Assembly: GCA_022747635.1 (NCBI GenBank)
Contig: JAKTNV010000014.1
Coordinates: forward strand, 7,520,610-7,584,609
Direction: 5' to 3'
Length of the DNA stretch: 64,000 nt
Source: Hetaerina americana
Taxonomy: Eukaryota; Arthropoda; Insecta; Odonata; Calopterygidae
A program made the position numbers and the translations under genes. Under the pieces are notes generated by a model. That model had not been told where the DNA came from. It was given only the letters and a program-made list of their open reading frames with translations, and ran no database searches. This document shows positions 13,013-25,132 of this stretch, piece after piece; within the stretch, counting starts at the first letter, position 1; the number at the start of each line of letters is the position of its first letter.

Positions 13013-13196
13013 CTTCATTACTTTAATATCACTATTCATCATTACTTCTCTATCTTCCGATGAAGACGGAGCAGAATTCCGTCTAAATTATTAAGAAATA
13101 ACGTATGAGTGATATTTTATGTTTCTATATTGTTTTTTACTGTTTAATGTACTATTCGGCACTTCCGTGTGAGTTCAAAGACGAAATCATTTAATC

Positions 13197-13199
<3 letters not shown>

Positions 13200-13282
<83 letters not shown>
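13200..13282. repeat. (TA)n microsatellite
   Basis: About 40 uninterrupted TA units. The flanking sequences share a short direct repeat (ttcaaagacgaaatc before, ttcaaacacgaaatc after), so the tract may sit inside a small duplicated unit. Confidence 0.9.
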
Positions 13283-13285
<3 letters not shown>

Positions 13286-13501
13286 CAAATTCAAACACGA
13301 AATCCCGCCAAACGGCGAACGAATACTCATTCACATGGAAATTAGATTAAGGAAAAGGAATAGGAGCACATTTAAGGACGAGCATAGTAGAGGTGGGTAA
13401 TATTTGAGGCTTTAACTTATCAGGAAAAGATAAGTATATATATATACAAACGTTCATGCAAACGTATATACTTACTTCATAAATCTTCGTGCATACATAT
13501 A

Positions 13502-13528
13502 CTACCTTGATCAAAAATTTCCCGGAAT
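13502..13528 (+). repeat. Mariner terminal inverted repeat (3' side of transposase gene)
   Basis: Begins ctaccttgatcaaaaa and is the reverse complement of 14807-14833 except for one base (t versus g at position 17 of the repeat). Confidence 0.93.
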
Positions 13529-13554
13529 TTATTCAGAAAATTAAAAATACAAGT

Positions 13555-14628
13555 TTATTCATCTAAATCTATATTGTCCCCTTCAAAGTAATCCCCATCG
13601 ACTGCAACACACTTATGCCAGCGCTTGATCCAATCCTCGAAACATTTTTTATATTCGGTTTTCGGTATGTCCATCAGTGCTTCCTGCGATTTTTCCATTA
13701 CTTCCCCTCGGCTGCTAAAACGCGTTCCCCGTAATGGTTTTTTAACTCGATTGAACAGAAAGAAGTCACAGGGAGCCAAATCAGGTGAATTCGGTGGCTG
13801 TTGGATGGTATTTGTTGCATTTTTCGTCAAAAAATTACGAATAATGATAGCACTGTGCGACGGTGCGTTATCATGGTGCAAAATCCACGAGTTTTCTGCC
13901 CACATTTCTGGTCTCTTTCGGCGAATTGCTTCACGCAAACGTCTCATAACGCCCAAATAATACTCTTTGTTTACTGTCTGGCCTTCTGGCAAAAATTCAT
14001 GATGCACTACACCGTTGTAATCCATGAAAACCGTCAGCATTGCCTTCTTTTTTGACTGAAAACGACGTGGTTTTTTTGGTCTCGGCTCATTTGGTGAACG
14101 CCATTCACTTGCCTGATGTCCGGATTGCGTGTCGTACTCATAAACCCACGTCTCGTCTCCAGTAATGATCCTTTTGATGAATGTGGGATCGGATTCAGCC
14201 TCGCAAATCATGTCTTTTGCGACGTCAACACGGTCTCTTTTTTGCATGAAATTGAGGTCTTTTGGCACCAAGTTTGCTGCTACACGACGGAAACCCAAAT
14301 CATTAACCACAATGTCTTGGGCGGATCCATAGGCAATGTTCAAGTCCTCCGCTATTTCTCTGATGGTTAATTTGCGGTTATTGACCAACATTTCTTTTAC
14401 TTTATCAATTTTTTCACCGACTTTCGATGTCGATGGTCTGCCACTGTGTTCATCATCTTCGATTGACTCACGACCACTTCTGAACCGCTCGTGCCACTGG
14501 TAAACGACCGTTTTTTTTAGAGAATCGTTGCCGAAACACTTTTCCAACATTTCCAACGTCCGTGCGCCACTAAATCCGTTTTTTACGCAAAATTTAATAC
14601 AAGTTCGTTGTTGCAAATTTAAATCCAT
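13555..14628 (-). CDS. Mariner transposase, DD34D, apparently intact
   Basis: Cut-and-paste DNA transposase acting in the nucleus on the 27-bp ends of its own element. The 357-residue frame has the N-terminal helix-turn-helix DNA-binding region (about residues 1-115), a GRPS motif at 63-66, and LVPKDL at 120-125 in the place of the usual WVPHEL linker. The catalytic acidic residues are D158 in GDETWVYEYD, D253 in HHDNAPSH and D288 in SPDLAPCDFFLF; 34 residues separate the last two, the mariner DD34D spacing. The C-terminus GDYFEGDNI is familiar from insect mariner proteins. I prefer the start at 14628 (MDLNLQQRT), as in related proteins; an in-frame Met ten codons upstream (14658) is possible. 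No frameshift or premature stop is present. Subfamily was not determined. Confidence 0.95.
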   Translation of the reverse strand: MDLNLQQRTCIKFCVKNGFSGARTLEMLEKCFGNDSLKKTVVYQWHERFRSGRESIEDDEHSGRPSTSKVGEKIDKVKEMLVNNRKLTIREIAEDLNIAYGSAQDIVVNDLGFRRVAANLVPKDLNFMQKRDRVDVAKDMICEAESDPTFIKRIITGDETWVYEYDTQSGHQASEWRSPNEPRPKKPRRFQSKKKAMLTVFMDYNGVVHHEFLPEGQTVNKEYYLGVMRRLREAIRRKRPEMWAENSWILHHDNAPSHSAIIIRNFLTKNATNTIQQPPNSPDLAPCDFFLFNRVKKPLRGTRFSSRGEVMEKSQEALMDIPKTEYKKCFEDWIKRWHKCVAVDGDYFEGDNIDLDE

Positions 14629-14806
14629 TTCTGCAATTGTAAAAAATCGCCAACACACACAGAGATAGATGTACTCTTGGCTACGTAACTTTTGCCAATG
14701 TCAAGTTATGACACTAAGATTTAAAGGGAATATCAACAACAGATGTACCAATTTAACAAAAAAAACAGAACTCAAATCGGAACGATGGGAGCGCCACACG
14801 GTGGTT

Positions 14807-14832
14807 ATTCCGGGAACTTTTTGATCAAGGTA

Positions 14833-14833
<1 letters not shown>
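14807..14833 (-). repeat. Mariner terminal inverted repeat (5' side of transposase gene)
   Basis: Ends gatcaaggtag, followed directly by the TA target duplication and a long TA run. Pairs with 13502-13528 over 26 of 27 bases. Confidence 0.93.

Positions 14834-14890
<57 letters not shown>
14834..14890. repeat. (TA)n microsatellite abutting mariner
   Basis: Alternating TA begins with the mariner target duplication itself. The sequence after it (aaacgtatatacttaattca, 14891-14910) matches 19 of 20 bases at 13460-13479 on the other side of the transposon, so the target had a duplicated unit next to a TA tract. Confidence 0.9.
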
Positions 14891-14894
<4 letters not shown>

Positions 14895-14910
14895 GTATAT
14901 ACTTAATTCA

Positions 14911-17900
14911 GCAACCTTGAAATGCTATTACAATAGACAATAATTTAACAGTGCAAGCTTACTATCGAAATTGTCCAGAAAGTTTCCAGATATGTAATGA
15001 ATAATATTTTCCCTAATATTTCCTAAAAGTTGTCCAACTCTAATTTTGAATGAATTTATTGCTAAATTGCACTTCTGGAAATAATATGGACTTTTGTTGG
15101 GGGATAAAATTATCAGGGCATACCAGTGGATTAGTTAGAAATACTTAAAAGGCAGCCCATTGGTGGGATAGGAGAACTCTTACGTTCGAGGCAAATATTT
15201 CATATCAGTTTACCAACAGAATTATTACTTTTAAGATGGAGAATTTTATTTTTATTTTATTTTACGAAACATCGAGCTTAACCTACGATAAATGCAATCC
15301 TTGTATCATTATGACATGACATTGGCAGCCTAGTCTAAACCTGGTAACTTAGATGCAGATATGGAGTTTGTGTTTTGTCTGAGATGATAGAGAAAAGAGA
15401 GGGAAATGAAAAGAGAAAAGAATTGAGAAAGGAAAACTCTGAACATTGCACACACTGAACATTTGTATTTGATATGGACTCGAAGGAGAAACCCATCACG
15501 CACTGAGAAAAAAGATTAGTTGTTAGTGATTCGAAGAAAAGACTCCCTTTGGCCTCATAAAAGAAACATTCGGGGAACTCAAGTGGGAAAAACGCTATTC
15601 ATTAACTTTAAGTTTCGCAATCATGAAGCAAAAGTGAATTTGGGAGGGAGGAGACGCTAGATCTTTCGGTTGAGCGGGAACTACAACGGTGAAAAAACGT
15701 TTCCATCCGACTCGCCACGGGTGAGAGGATCACTAAAACTCACAATCAATCACTCAATCAGTTACCATAACGCCTCATCTGCGATAGTGAAAAAATCCAC
15801 AAGTTTCCTTCCCCTTAGCAGTGTTGGGGAGGCAGTCTCCTCCCTCCCTTCTCTCCCTTTCCCATCATAAGCGTGGAAATACTCCTTTTATGTTCGCTCC
15901 TTCCACTTCCCCATTTCGTCACTATGCTCAGAAGATGAAGCGATAGTCGAGTGGAAAGTGACGAGGCGCTGGACGAGGAGGAGTAGGCGTGACAACCGCG
16001 AAGGAGAAAAAACCAGAGAGAAGCAAGGAGAATATCCAGAGGAGGAGAAGGGTTGGAAGGACAGAAAAGGAACGGAGGCGTGACAGGATGGGCCAGAGTT
16101 GAGAAAGGGGTCGAGAATTAAGGAAAGCGGGTATGGAAGAAACGAGATCAAAGAATGATGGTCGGAATGGGAAAGAAGACGAAGGTGATGGTATTCCCAG
16201 CTTTGCGATGGATGGGCAGCCACCCTTCAATCATATATTCTACAACCCAAAAAAAACAGGGCTATCACGAAACTTACAATGGATACCGTCTTATTACATA
16301 TTCTCTACCGTGGCATTTACTCTACTTATTTTAACCGGATCAGCAGAAATGCTTTCCTTTAGATTGCTCAGGAAACTCTTATTTAATATGTACACCGACT
16401 ACATAAGACGCTGATTCCCCTAAATTGGTAGGATAAACCTCGCATATTTCAACTTCTTACCTCAATCATAACTTGTCCATGTATGTACTTGATACTGTAC
16501 CAACAATATAAATAAAATGAAAATCCATTGGGCAAAAATGGGGGTTTTCTACGGAATTTGTTCATAAATGGTCGAAATAGTCCCTTGGAATCAAAATGGA
16601 GACAGAGCGTTATCAAATAATTTCCCAGATCAAGACCTTAATTACGTACTCACAACCACAAGATTAAAAGCTCACACGGCACGTACCATGCGGTTGACAT
16701 AGCTTAGTGACACGTACTCATATGCAGGTTATCATACATCGATATTACTACTTGTGCATTTTAGTTCTACGGACACTTTGTCCTGTAAAAAAACTGTAAC
16801 GAAAAAACCAATTGTATTAAATAGTCTTTTAATGCCTTCCAAAACAAATAAAATAATTTTATATTGCTGTTATTTCCTTCCTGGATTCATGCGATGAATA
16901 TCCCTTTGGTTGCCTTGGCAGAGAAGAGAATTTTCAAGAAATGCGTTTGAGAGATATGAGTTCCATCAGTCGATATAGAAATAATGAAATATAAATTCAA
17001 AACTACATAGTGGGAGTCCGAATTTGTACCTTATTACCTACGCTCGTAAATATTTTAAAAAATTTGAGACAAGAGTGTATGTACTTTTTGATAACACCTG
17101 GCAGGTAATAACACTACTCTATGACGTTTAGGGTAAAATGCTAGCACGAGTTTGTTCAATGAAGATAGCCGCTAATTTTATTAGCATAATTCATAGTGCA
17201 AAAATTGACTTTTGCGTTACATTTTTAGGCTAATTTGTAACCACTTAATTCAATATGACTCGAATATTACGTCAGTGGCAGTCATTGCCAGTGATAACTT
17301 GTCCGGTTTACTCGACGCTGCATAGAAATTTTGATCCCACCAGTAGAAACTGTTAAGCAATACTAAGTAATTATGAAGGAGGCCTTTTTTGTCTGTATTA
17401 TCACATAGTACCACTAAAAGAATATTTTGAAGTGCTTTAGGAAAAGAGACAATTAATTTAAATGGAAGGACGACTCGGAGCTCCATTCACTGAACTCACG
17501 AAGTAAATACTAGCACCCCTGTTAACATATTGATTGGGAACGTCGGCTACTGCTAAAATCACTGCCCACACGTTGTAAAATAGATTTGATTTTGCGCAGT
17601 GGATTCCACGAAACCCACTGAGAAGTCACCATATTCTTGCAAAAATCAAAATCAATTGCTTCATTATGCTCTTTACTTCTCAAACTTATTTAATTTTTTT
17701 CTATTCCCAATTGTAGAGAAACAGTGAGGAAAGTGTCTATCACAAGCGAGCGTTGGCGAAATGAATATATTTTGAACTCACTGTTGAACGCAATACTATA
17801 GTAAAATCAATTTAACTTTTAAGACGTATACAACGTAAGACGTACACGTGATCTAACAATAAAAAATGAAATAGCATTTGGGCATTATATTCTAAGATTA

Positions 17901-20316
17901 TAAAACTTATCGGCATTTTTTACTACAAACTCTTCCTAGATTAAACGGCAAGAATGGAAACATATTTACAAATAGGGAACAAAACAGTTTTAGGCGAATA
18001 GATGTATTCACATGATTGAAGAAGAAAAATTTGCGTCCACAAGTACTCGTCCAGTGGTACTACATTACGGAAACTGACCATTAAAAAAAACTAAATTTTG
18101 GAGACCTATAAAAGCCTATGCGGACGTGAAGAAAACAAACATAGAAACAAAAAAACAACTTGCAATTGAGAAAGATTACTACAGACAGGCAGACATCCCT
18201 AGTATAAACTGGAAGATTTAATATCACAACTGAATCGTCGGATCAAAGTAAATTTGGATGGAGCGACACTGCAGCATTCTGGGAAAACCGTGGTGGTTGA
18301 AAGAATGCGTAGAAAGACAGGGAGATGAAAAGGAGGCCGGAGCTAAAGTCGCATAAGGGAAGAAAAAGGCACAAGATAGAAGGGGTGACGGAAAGAAAGA
18401 TGTGGTTGAAACGTGGATTCATATTGTCAGGAGAGTTGGAGATGGGTGGAATAATAAAGTGGAGCTGAATGAAATATGACGAGTGTGGAACAACACGAGG
18501 AGGTGGACAGTGAATTTTCTTCTAGGATGGGCGACAATCTCCTGAAATTTTTCTTCAAGCATCGGAATTTCTCCTCGCGTCGCTGGAAGATTTCGTCTTT
18601 CATCTGTTTTCTGGCTCCAATTGGTACGTATGACACATTATCCCGTCGAGGATTTTACCACAGAATATTTGCCGCATTTTACTTGACAAACGATATGCAT
18701 GTGAAGGCGAGCTGGCTAGCAAGTTATTTGCCTATTTACCATCTTTTGAGTACCTATTTGCCCATAAATAGCACAAGAAATATGAATAATGTTTTTCATT
18801 ATGAATTTGGTCACGATAGATAATCCATAAAAGTACAAAATTTACATTAGTTACAATTTAATATTGTTTTGCACGTTGACAAACGTAGTTAATAAAGCTG
18901 CGATTTTATGGTCCCGAAGCTGATAGTAATTAGTTTTAATATAGCTGAATTGTATTTGGTGTTTTACATATATGCACCGATTTCTGATTTCGGACCTTTC
19001 ATGTAAAAGTTGTAATTTTCCGTATCTGTATTTTGATTTACTGAAATCTAAAAACAAATGAAATTAAATCGCTCATAATAACGGTTTCCTTTAGTCAAAT
19101 TTCTGACTATCAGCAAGGAGCTCACTTTAACTGCCGCTGTTGATATTTTAATCATTATAACCAAAGAAGTTTAAAGTTGAGACTATTTTTCTTGGCCCAT
19201 GTCCAGCGTGTATCATTTCAAAGCAGGATGAAGATTTCCTTCCTTTAATAAGTTAATGAAAATGACATATCTAAGTGACAATATATTTAATTTCACACAT
19301 TACCCCGTGTAAAATATTCCCTCACTTTCCTGTAGACATTTTTTTCATTCCTTACTAAGGTTCAGGCGAATATCAGGTGCATAGATGTTTGCATTATTAT
19401 TTATCAAATATGGGGATAGGGAGAAAAAAGGGATGCATTGCCTCGATGACCAAAGAAGACGGTTAGAAAATATTTGAAGCAATAAAAAAAGATGTATATA
19501 AATAAAGAATAGTCTTAAAGAAAATAAACGACTACCTCTCCCACATAGAAATGGGGGATGTGAGGGAAAGTGACAAGAGAGATGTAGATATGGTGAAGAG
19601 GCCACTAAGACTATAGGTAACGCGTAGATCTAAAATCAATATTGAAAATCCCTTTGTAAGAAAGAAAATACCTTGGATGCAAGAAGACTTGCAAGGAAGT
19701 CAAAACATTCGACAATAAACAGTCCCAGTTACCTAGAATAAAAATATTGACAATACTCAGAAATAATCCGATTTCTCTCCGGTATTTTTGAAGTAATTAT
19801 CGGATTCTTTCGAAAAAGAGAAACCATCTCCACACACTGGTAAGAGTCACTTCCAATGCCAGCCCATCGCTTCTTTCCCAGTATCTTTATAGAGTCGCAT
19901 AGCCTTTTTTAAGAGCTAATAGGTTATGACTTTCGAGCCGCAAAATTCAGTCCATAAATTTTGGTGGAGAAAGCTCGTATCATTTTCATTTTCTTTAATT
20001 AATGTAATTCCTGCAATTCCTTAAGAATTTTCAGGAATGCTACTCAAATATTCCATGGGTAATATCTCCTGTTAAAGTAAAAGATATACAGACAGAGCAG
20101 AAAGAAGGCATTTAACAGCCAAATAATGCAACTTAATCAAGTAAATTCCAGGATTTTGAATTTAAAATTTATTTTAATGAAAGCGTCAATCAGTGCACGA
20201 TCTGGTACTAATGAGACCACGCTATTCAATTATGCTTCGACCAAAGTCTAAGTTACTTTTGGCAATAAGAGATTTAAGGACAAGACATGCTGAAAGTACC
20301 ACAGACAACAGACAAA
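14911..20316. other. AT-rich DNA with one GC-elevated island
   Basis: An island at about 15640-16220 is pyrimidine rich on its left and purine rich on its right. Its ORFs on both strands are compositional. From 16.2 to 20.3 kb I see only AT-rich DNA and a purine-rich stretch near 18.2-18.4 kb. No domain, RNA gene or good exon was found. Confidence 0.4.
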
Positions 20317-20356
20317 TTTATGAATGAATCTTATGAATATAAGATTCATTCATAAA
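20317..20356. repeat. Perfect 18-bp-arm palindrome
   Basis: Arms tttatgaatgaatcttat and its exact reverse complement are separated by gaat. A further atgaatgaatataaatcc follows, so it sits in a small tgaa-rich cryptic repeat and could have arisen by slippage and inversion. Function unknown. Confidence 0.8.
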
Positions 20357-21094
20357 TAATATAATATGAATGAATATAAATCCATCTACATCCGACTAAA
20401 AAATTAATGAATCCGTTGCATAACGAAAATTAGTTTGCAGCCACTCATAAAATATGTCGCAAAAATATAAAAGTCCAGTTGAGGGATGACATGTTTGAAA
20501 AATATTTTGAATTTTACGTATTTACAGTAAATTTAGTATTTTTGGCTTATCTCTCTTGGAAAATTTCATGCATATACAGGTATTACATTTCACACGCATA
20601 ACATCGTTCCCAAAGATTCGTAAAAAAATTGATTTTGCGCCAAAGATACTAAATTAAACGTTCATGTTTATTATCACTGCCAAAATAGAAAAGCGTAATG
20701 CGTCCTCTAATGTAGAGATTATTCAAAACTCTTATGCTCAGAGGGACTCAGCTGAAAGTGTTAAGACTACAACCAAAGCAATACATTAAAAACCTTAATT
20801 AATTACACATCAATGGTACTAAATATTAACTCAATGTGTTTGAGTAATTAAACTTCCGCTGATGCCGTCTTTACCTGGTTATAATTTGCACATGAAAAAC
20901 TAAATTGGAAAAGAAATTTTTTACCAGGAGTATTAATTACCTGTTATATTTTTCATAGGTTAAATAAAAATGTCACAGCCGCAGGTTCAATATTGTTAAG
21001 GTTTCCAGGATGATATTTTTACGAGAAAATCATTTCCATTTATGTTTTTTTTAAATCAACGTTCTAGTCAGGTACCTGAACTACAGGATCCTTG

Positions 21095-21160
21095 TACTAT
21101 GTGGTAGCCTATTGGATAGAGCGTCCCCGGTTCAAATCCCTGGTGATTACTTTCGACATT
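21095..21160 (+). repeat. tRNA-derived SINE-like core
   Basis: An A-box-like tggtagcctattggatagag is followed by the good B-box ggttcaaatcc (21129-21139). The region has no full cloverleaf or acceptor-stem pairing, so a SINE fragment is favoured over a tRNA gene. Boundaries are approximate. Confidence 0.55.
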
Positions 21161-24100
21161 TTCAACTACAATCAAGGTAGTGAAAATTTCTCCTCTTGGG
21201 ATAGATTTTGAATGTGTGAAGTCAACATGGATTAATACGTATTTCGAAGTTAACTCCCCTTTTATCTTTCAAAATTAACATAGATTATCATGGTAATAGA
21301 AGTACAAGGTAAATATAACATTCCGGTTATGAAGCTTAAAATACTGAACGTAAACTTCAGTTGCAAAAATAGAAAATTTCTAACAAAAGATGCAAAATAA
21401 AATGTTTAAATTAGTCCATGATTTCGACTAAAGAAATCTCTCTACAGCTGGTATTTCTTAGTGGCCTAAGTCCTAAGTCTTGTTTTATCCACCACTTGTA
21501 CGTTATCAAGTACAGTGTATAAAGACACATATTCCGGACTTTATACAGCTCCACAACTTCAGCTGTATAGCTCGCCGCGTTATCTATGCCCCATTTCTAA
21601 TGCCATTGGGTACATTAGATCCTTCATTCCCTCTGTAAAATCATCTCCATTCGGGAACTCCAACATGTCGCACCATCCCTCCAACACTTCCGTCACAATC
21701 ATCCACATCAGTCATTGTCTCCTCTCCCTTAACTACCACATAACCTTCCACACGCGACTTTCCCATCACAATTTTCCCTGCCTCGTTTCCTATTTTGCAG
21801 CAGAAGAGCACCCAGGCCAATCCATCTATCGGGAAGGCGATAATGAGCCTTGGCGTCAATGCTTCTCAAATCGATACATAGAATATCACAAATGGGTCTT
21901 CATTAACCAAAGTCAACCGGCTACGTTGGTGATAGATGTGCCAAGAAGGTTTTATTGAACCCATTTGAAAAGGACGTGCGTGTGCCCTCCAGAGTCAATA
22001 TTCTATAGTATTCCCTGATGGTTTTAATAATCGTTTGGTGAAATTAAGGCGTAAAGTATATGATGAACTTCAAGAAAAAATACTGATTAAATCGAGAAAT
22101 AGAAAATTTCAGGGAAGAAAAAAATAATTTTCGTTAAAAACTGATGGAATTTCAGTATCAAAAACATTGAAAAAGTCGTAATTCTGAATTTCCACCAATA
22201 TTCCACCAATTGCATTCAAAAAGGATACATATTATGAATAACTCTTGATAATGCTTGGCTATCATTTGGCGGTATAAAAACTTTTGAAAGAATTTCATGA
22301 ACAAATATTTGTTAGAAAAATATTGATTATGTAGGTGAATGGCAGCGAATTCTGCTTGTATATGAGTTGTCTAGGTAATGTTACAGAAATTCTTGTAACA
22401 ACTACAAACTGACCAGGTCGGTGTCCATCATCAAAATAGCGGATATATTGGAGATTTTAATGATAATATTTTCAAATATGGATGTTTGTGAGGAGGCAGT
22501 GTGGCTTGTGAATTCATAATAACTAGGGAACGTAATTATTAAGCACCTTACTCTCGAGTCTTCTACTGAACGAAGAAGTTTACCGATGTTCTGGCCAAAA
22601 CGACTTGTACTGAACCACTTGTGCACCTAGTTTGTTTGGCTGCGTCAAAGTGAGTCAACGTCGGCATAAACAGCGGGTTAGTCTATTCAAAATAAGCTAA
22701 TACCTGTATTGCAGCGCAATACGAATTTTGCACAATTTGTGCTTCCTTAATAGCTTATAGTATATATACATATGATCAGGTAGAATCTGAATGAGGGATA
22801 TTTAGGAACTGACGAATTAAAATCGATATGATTTTTATGGAGAAGGTAATAATTACAGTTATTTAGGATTTAATTGTGCTGCGTGTATTCATTATACTAG
22901 GGGCTAAAATGAAAAAAAAAACAATCACAAAGGAAATGGAAACAATTTTATAACGTAAAAATCATTCAGCTGGACCGGATTGAGTTCAATATAATTTTGC
23001 ATTTAATCACAAGTGAGAATCAACATTACCAACGCCGAGATAGGTTATTTCATAGCTTTAAGTTTTTTACTAACAGACAATTTCATTCCACTATTAAAAC
23101 TACTTTTACGAAAAAAAGATATTTCATTGACCTATTTAATTTGAAGTCTGATTTTTATCTATTATCTTTTAATAATAATAATAATTCAAGAGAACTTTTG
23201 CAATTTATTCCGAAACCCAGGTCTTATTTAAGGTGGATTTAAAAAATCTAGATTCCAAAGCAAAAGACTAAATTAGCAAATGATTACCAATACGTTTGAT
23301 AGTAGGTTTAAATTTTACTGTTTCAGAATATGCAAAGAAATAATAAATTCAAATACCGAGCGTATACAGTTTGTCACTTCTCAGGGAACAATTATTCACT
23401 CTATTCATTCCACCTGTTCCAATGTTCCTTCCAATCAATCCTGTCCAATCCTTATCTTCTTGCTACTATCTTTGGTAATATCTTTTCAATCTTTATTTTG
23501 TCCTTCGTCTATCCACCCTCATCACCTCAGAACTCACCCTCGCTCCAAAGCTATCTCCCCCAACCCCTCTTCCTTCCCTTCGACTATATTCCGGCCCCAT
23601 TCCCCTCTACTCCCTCTCAATTCGGCCATAAATATAACTGCCTCTCTCTCTCAATCGCTCCTTTATTCTTTCTATTTTCTCTTTCAATACACTCGGTCGT
23701 TATCTGCTCCGTTTACCCCACCCGCCTCTCATTCCCGCGCTTCTTCCTTACACGAACTGAAATATAGTATTGCGCTATATTTTGAAGTAAACGCGCACCA
23801 AGAAGGGCAACATCATTGTACAAAATCCCTTATGGGACTACATACTTTGAGTTAAGTCGTGTTTTCTTTCTTACTTTGGGTGTTAAGCGATCTCTGCAGA
23901 GACGGCAAGTGTATTTCACACACCTTGACAATTCACATAGTTTGTCCTACCCACATCTCAGCAATTCACACTAGGATACCCTAGTCTGTGACTTTCGTCG
24001 GATACCTTTCAAGAAAACTGCACCGCGCCACCTCTTGGAAGATTAAATAATGTTATTCTCCTTACTGGTTCTTTCGCTTCTCAGATATGAGTGAAAACTT

Positions 24101-24990
24101 TCACGGAATAGGACAGAAGCTTAGGACACACATTTCTTACACTCGGGCGAACCAAATTTTAATATCTGAAGAGGACGGGCTTTTAGTTAGTTCTCTCGGG
24201 CTTACGCAGGACTTTATCAAGAATACAATTCGCAAATAGGTACTTTCAGAGATGGCAAATGAAATTCAGATGGGACGCATGAACATTTTTATGGTTGAAT
24301 GAGAGGATTTATCACTAACTTCGACTTCCATCAATACCGAGATCATATGATGTGACTTACGACAGGTGTGATCTCTTCCATAGTGGCGGCATTGACTACA
24401 CCAATCATGGGCACACGACTTAATCCGGCCTACTTAAATGAATTGGCATAAATTACATATATCAGATGAAGTCATCAAATAATGGCGAAAGAGGAGAGTT
24501 AGTGAATCAATGGACCTTGATCCTTGGTCTTATAACTCTTGATAATACCTTGTTAATCCAGACCATCAGGATAATAAGCAAGACTGTGAAAACATACATA
24601 TATCCATGCCACTTACGCGCATTAAATGAGTGAATTAGACAGTAAGCAAATTAGTAAGGCTGTAATTCATTATTATTTGTAAAATACATGGCTATATATT
24701 ACAATCTTTATTAGGCTGAACTATTGCTTAAAAAATCAAATTTATCATCCTAGTTTTATTAGTTCAGTTCACAAAATGCATATTTATAATTTTTTTAATT
24801 TGTACAATTTGATCTTACAAGTTTGATTAGAGCCAACACAATAGCACACCAAGACCAAAGCCGTGGAAGTATGTCACCCCTGAAGATGCATAAAAGATAA
24901 CTTGCAGATAAAAAAAAATAAAAGATAAAAAATAATAATTTGATATTGACAAAGACTGCAATAAGTAGAGCGGCTTTCAGATGACTAAAT
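21161..24990. other. AT-rich DNA with a pyrimidine-rich island
   Basis: A C/T-rich island occupies about 23400-23760 and produces overlapping Ser/Pro/Leu-rich ORFs in two frames. The 22402-22626 minus ORF and the 21515-21958 plus ORF have no recognisable family. Nothing else is supported. Confidence 0.4.
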
Positions 24991-24996
24991 TACACA

Positions 24997-25132
24997 TTAC
25001 GATTCATTAATCACAGGGAATGCGCACTTGAAATTTAGATTCCTTTGACGATTGATAGCAGCCTTAATCGCTTTCTCATTAATATTAGTGTAGTATACGC
25101 CCCTTATCCATTCTAAGCCTTCTAAGGCACTA
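24997..25132 (-). CDS. Candidate terminal exon of an unknown host gene
   Basis: On the minus strand a strong acceptor (ttgacttccttttcag) precedes an open segment of 44 codons ending in TAA. The encoded stretch includes LEGLEWIRGVYY and NRQRNLNFKCAFPVINES, non-repetitive and protein-like. The first base would complete a codon from an upstream exon. A possible polyadenylation signal (aataaa on the minus strand) lies about 290 bases downstream. The frame is also open for a few codons upstream of the acceptor, so a chance ORF or old transposon fragment is not excluded. No family was recognised. Confidence 0.33.

Larger units (their letters stand above)
13502..14833 (-). mobile_element. Complete mariner (Tc1/mariner superfamily) transposon
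   Basis: A 1332-bp element bounded by 27-bp terminal inverted repeats differing at one position. Both ends are flanked by TA (13500-13501 and 14834-14835), the target duplication of this superfamily. One uninterrupted transposase ORF fills the interior on the minus strand. Length, ends and ORF are all as expected for a full-length mariner. A TA also occurs two bases inside each end (cta), so the exact terminus could be shifted by three bases. It abuts a (TA)n tract on its right. It appears young and may be autonomous; activity is inference. Confidence 0.93.

Noticed and set aside
12888..13094. 68-codon Tyr/Ile-rich plus ORF
   Set aside because: Translation of the (TA)n microsatellite.
13625..14370. 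Plus-strand ORFs inside the mariner element
   Set aside because: Shadows of the transposase on the opposite strand.
21095..21160. Functional tRNA gene
   Set aside because: Good B-box but no acceptor stem or complete cloverleaf could be drawn; better explained as a SINE core.
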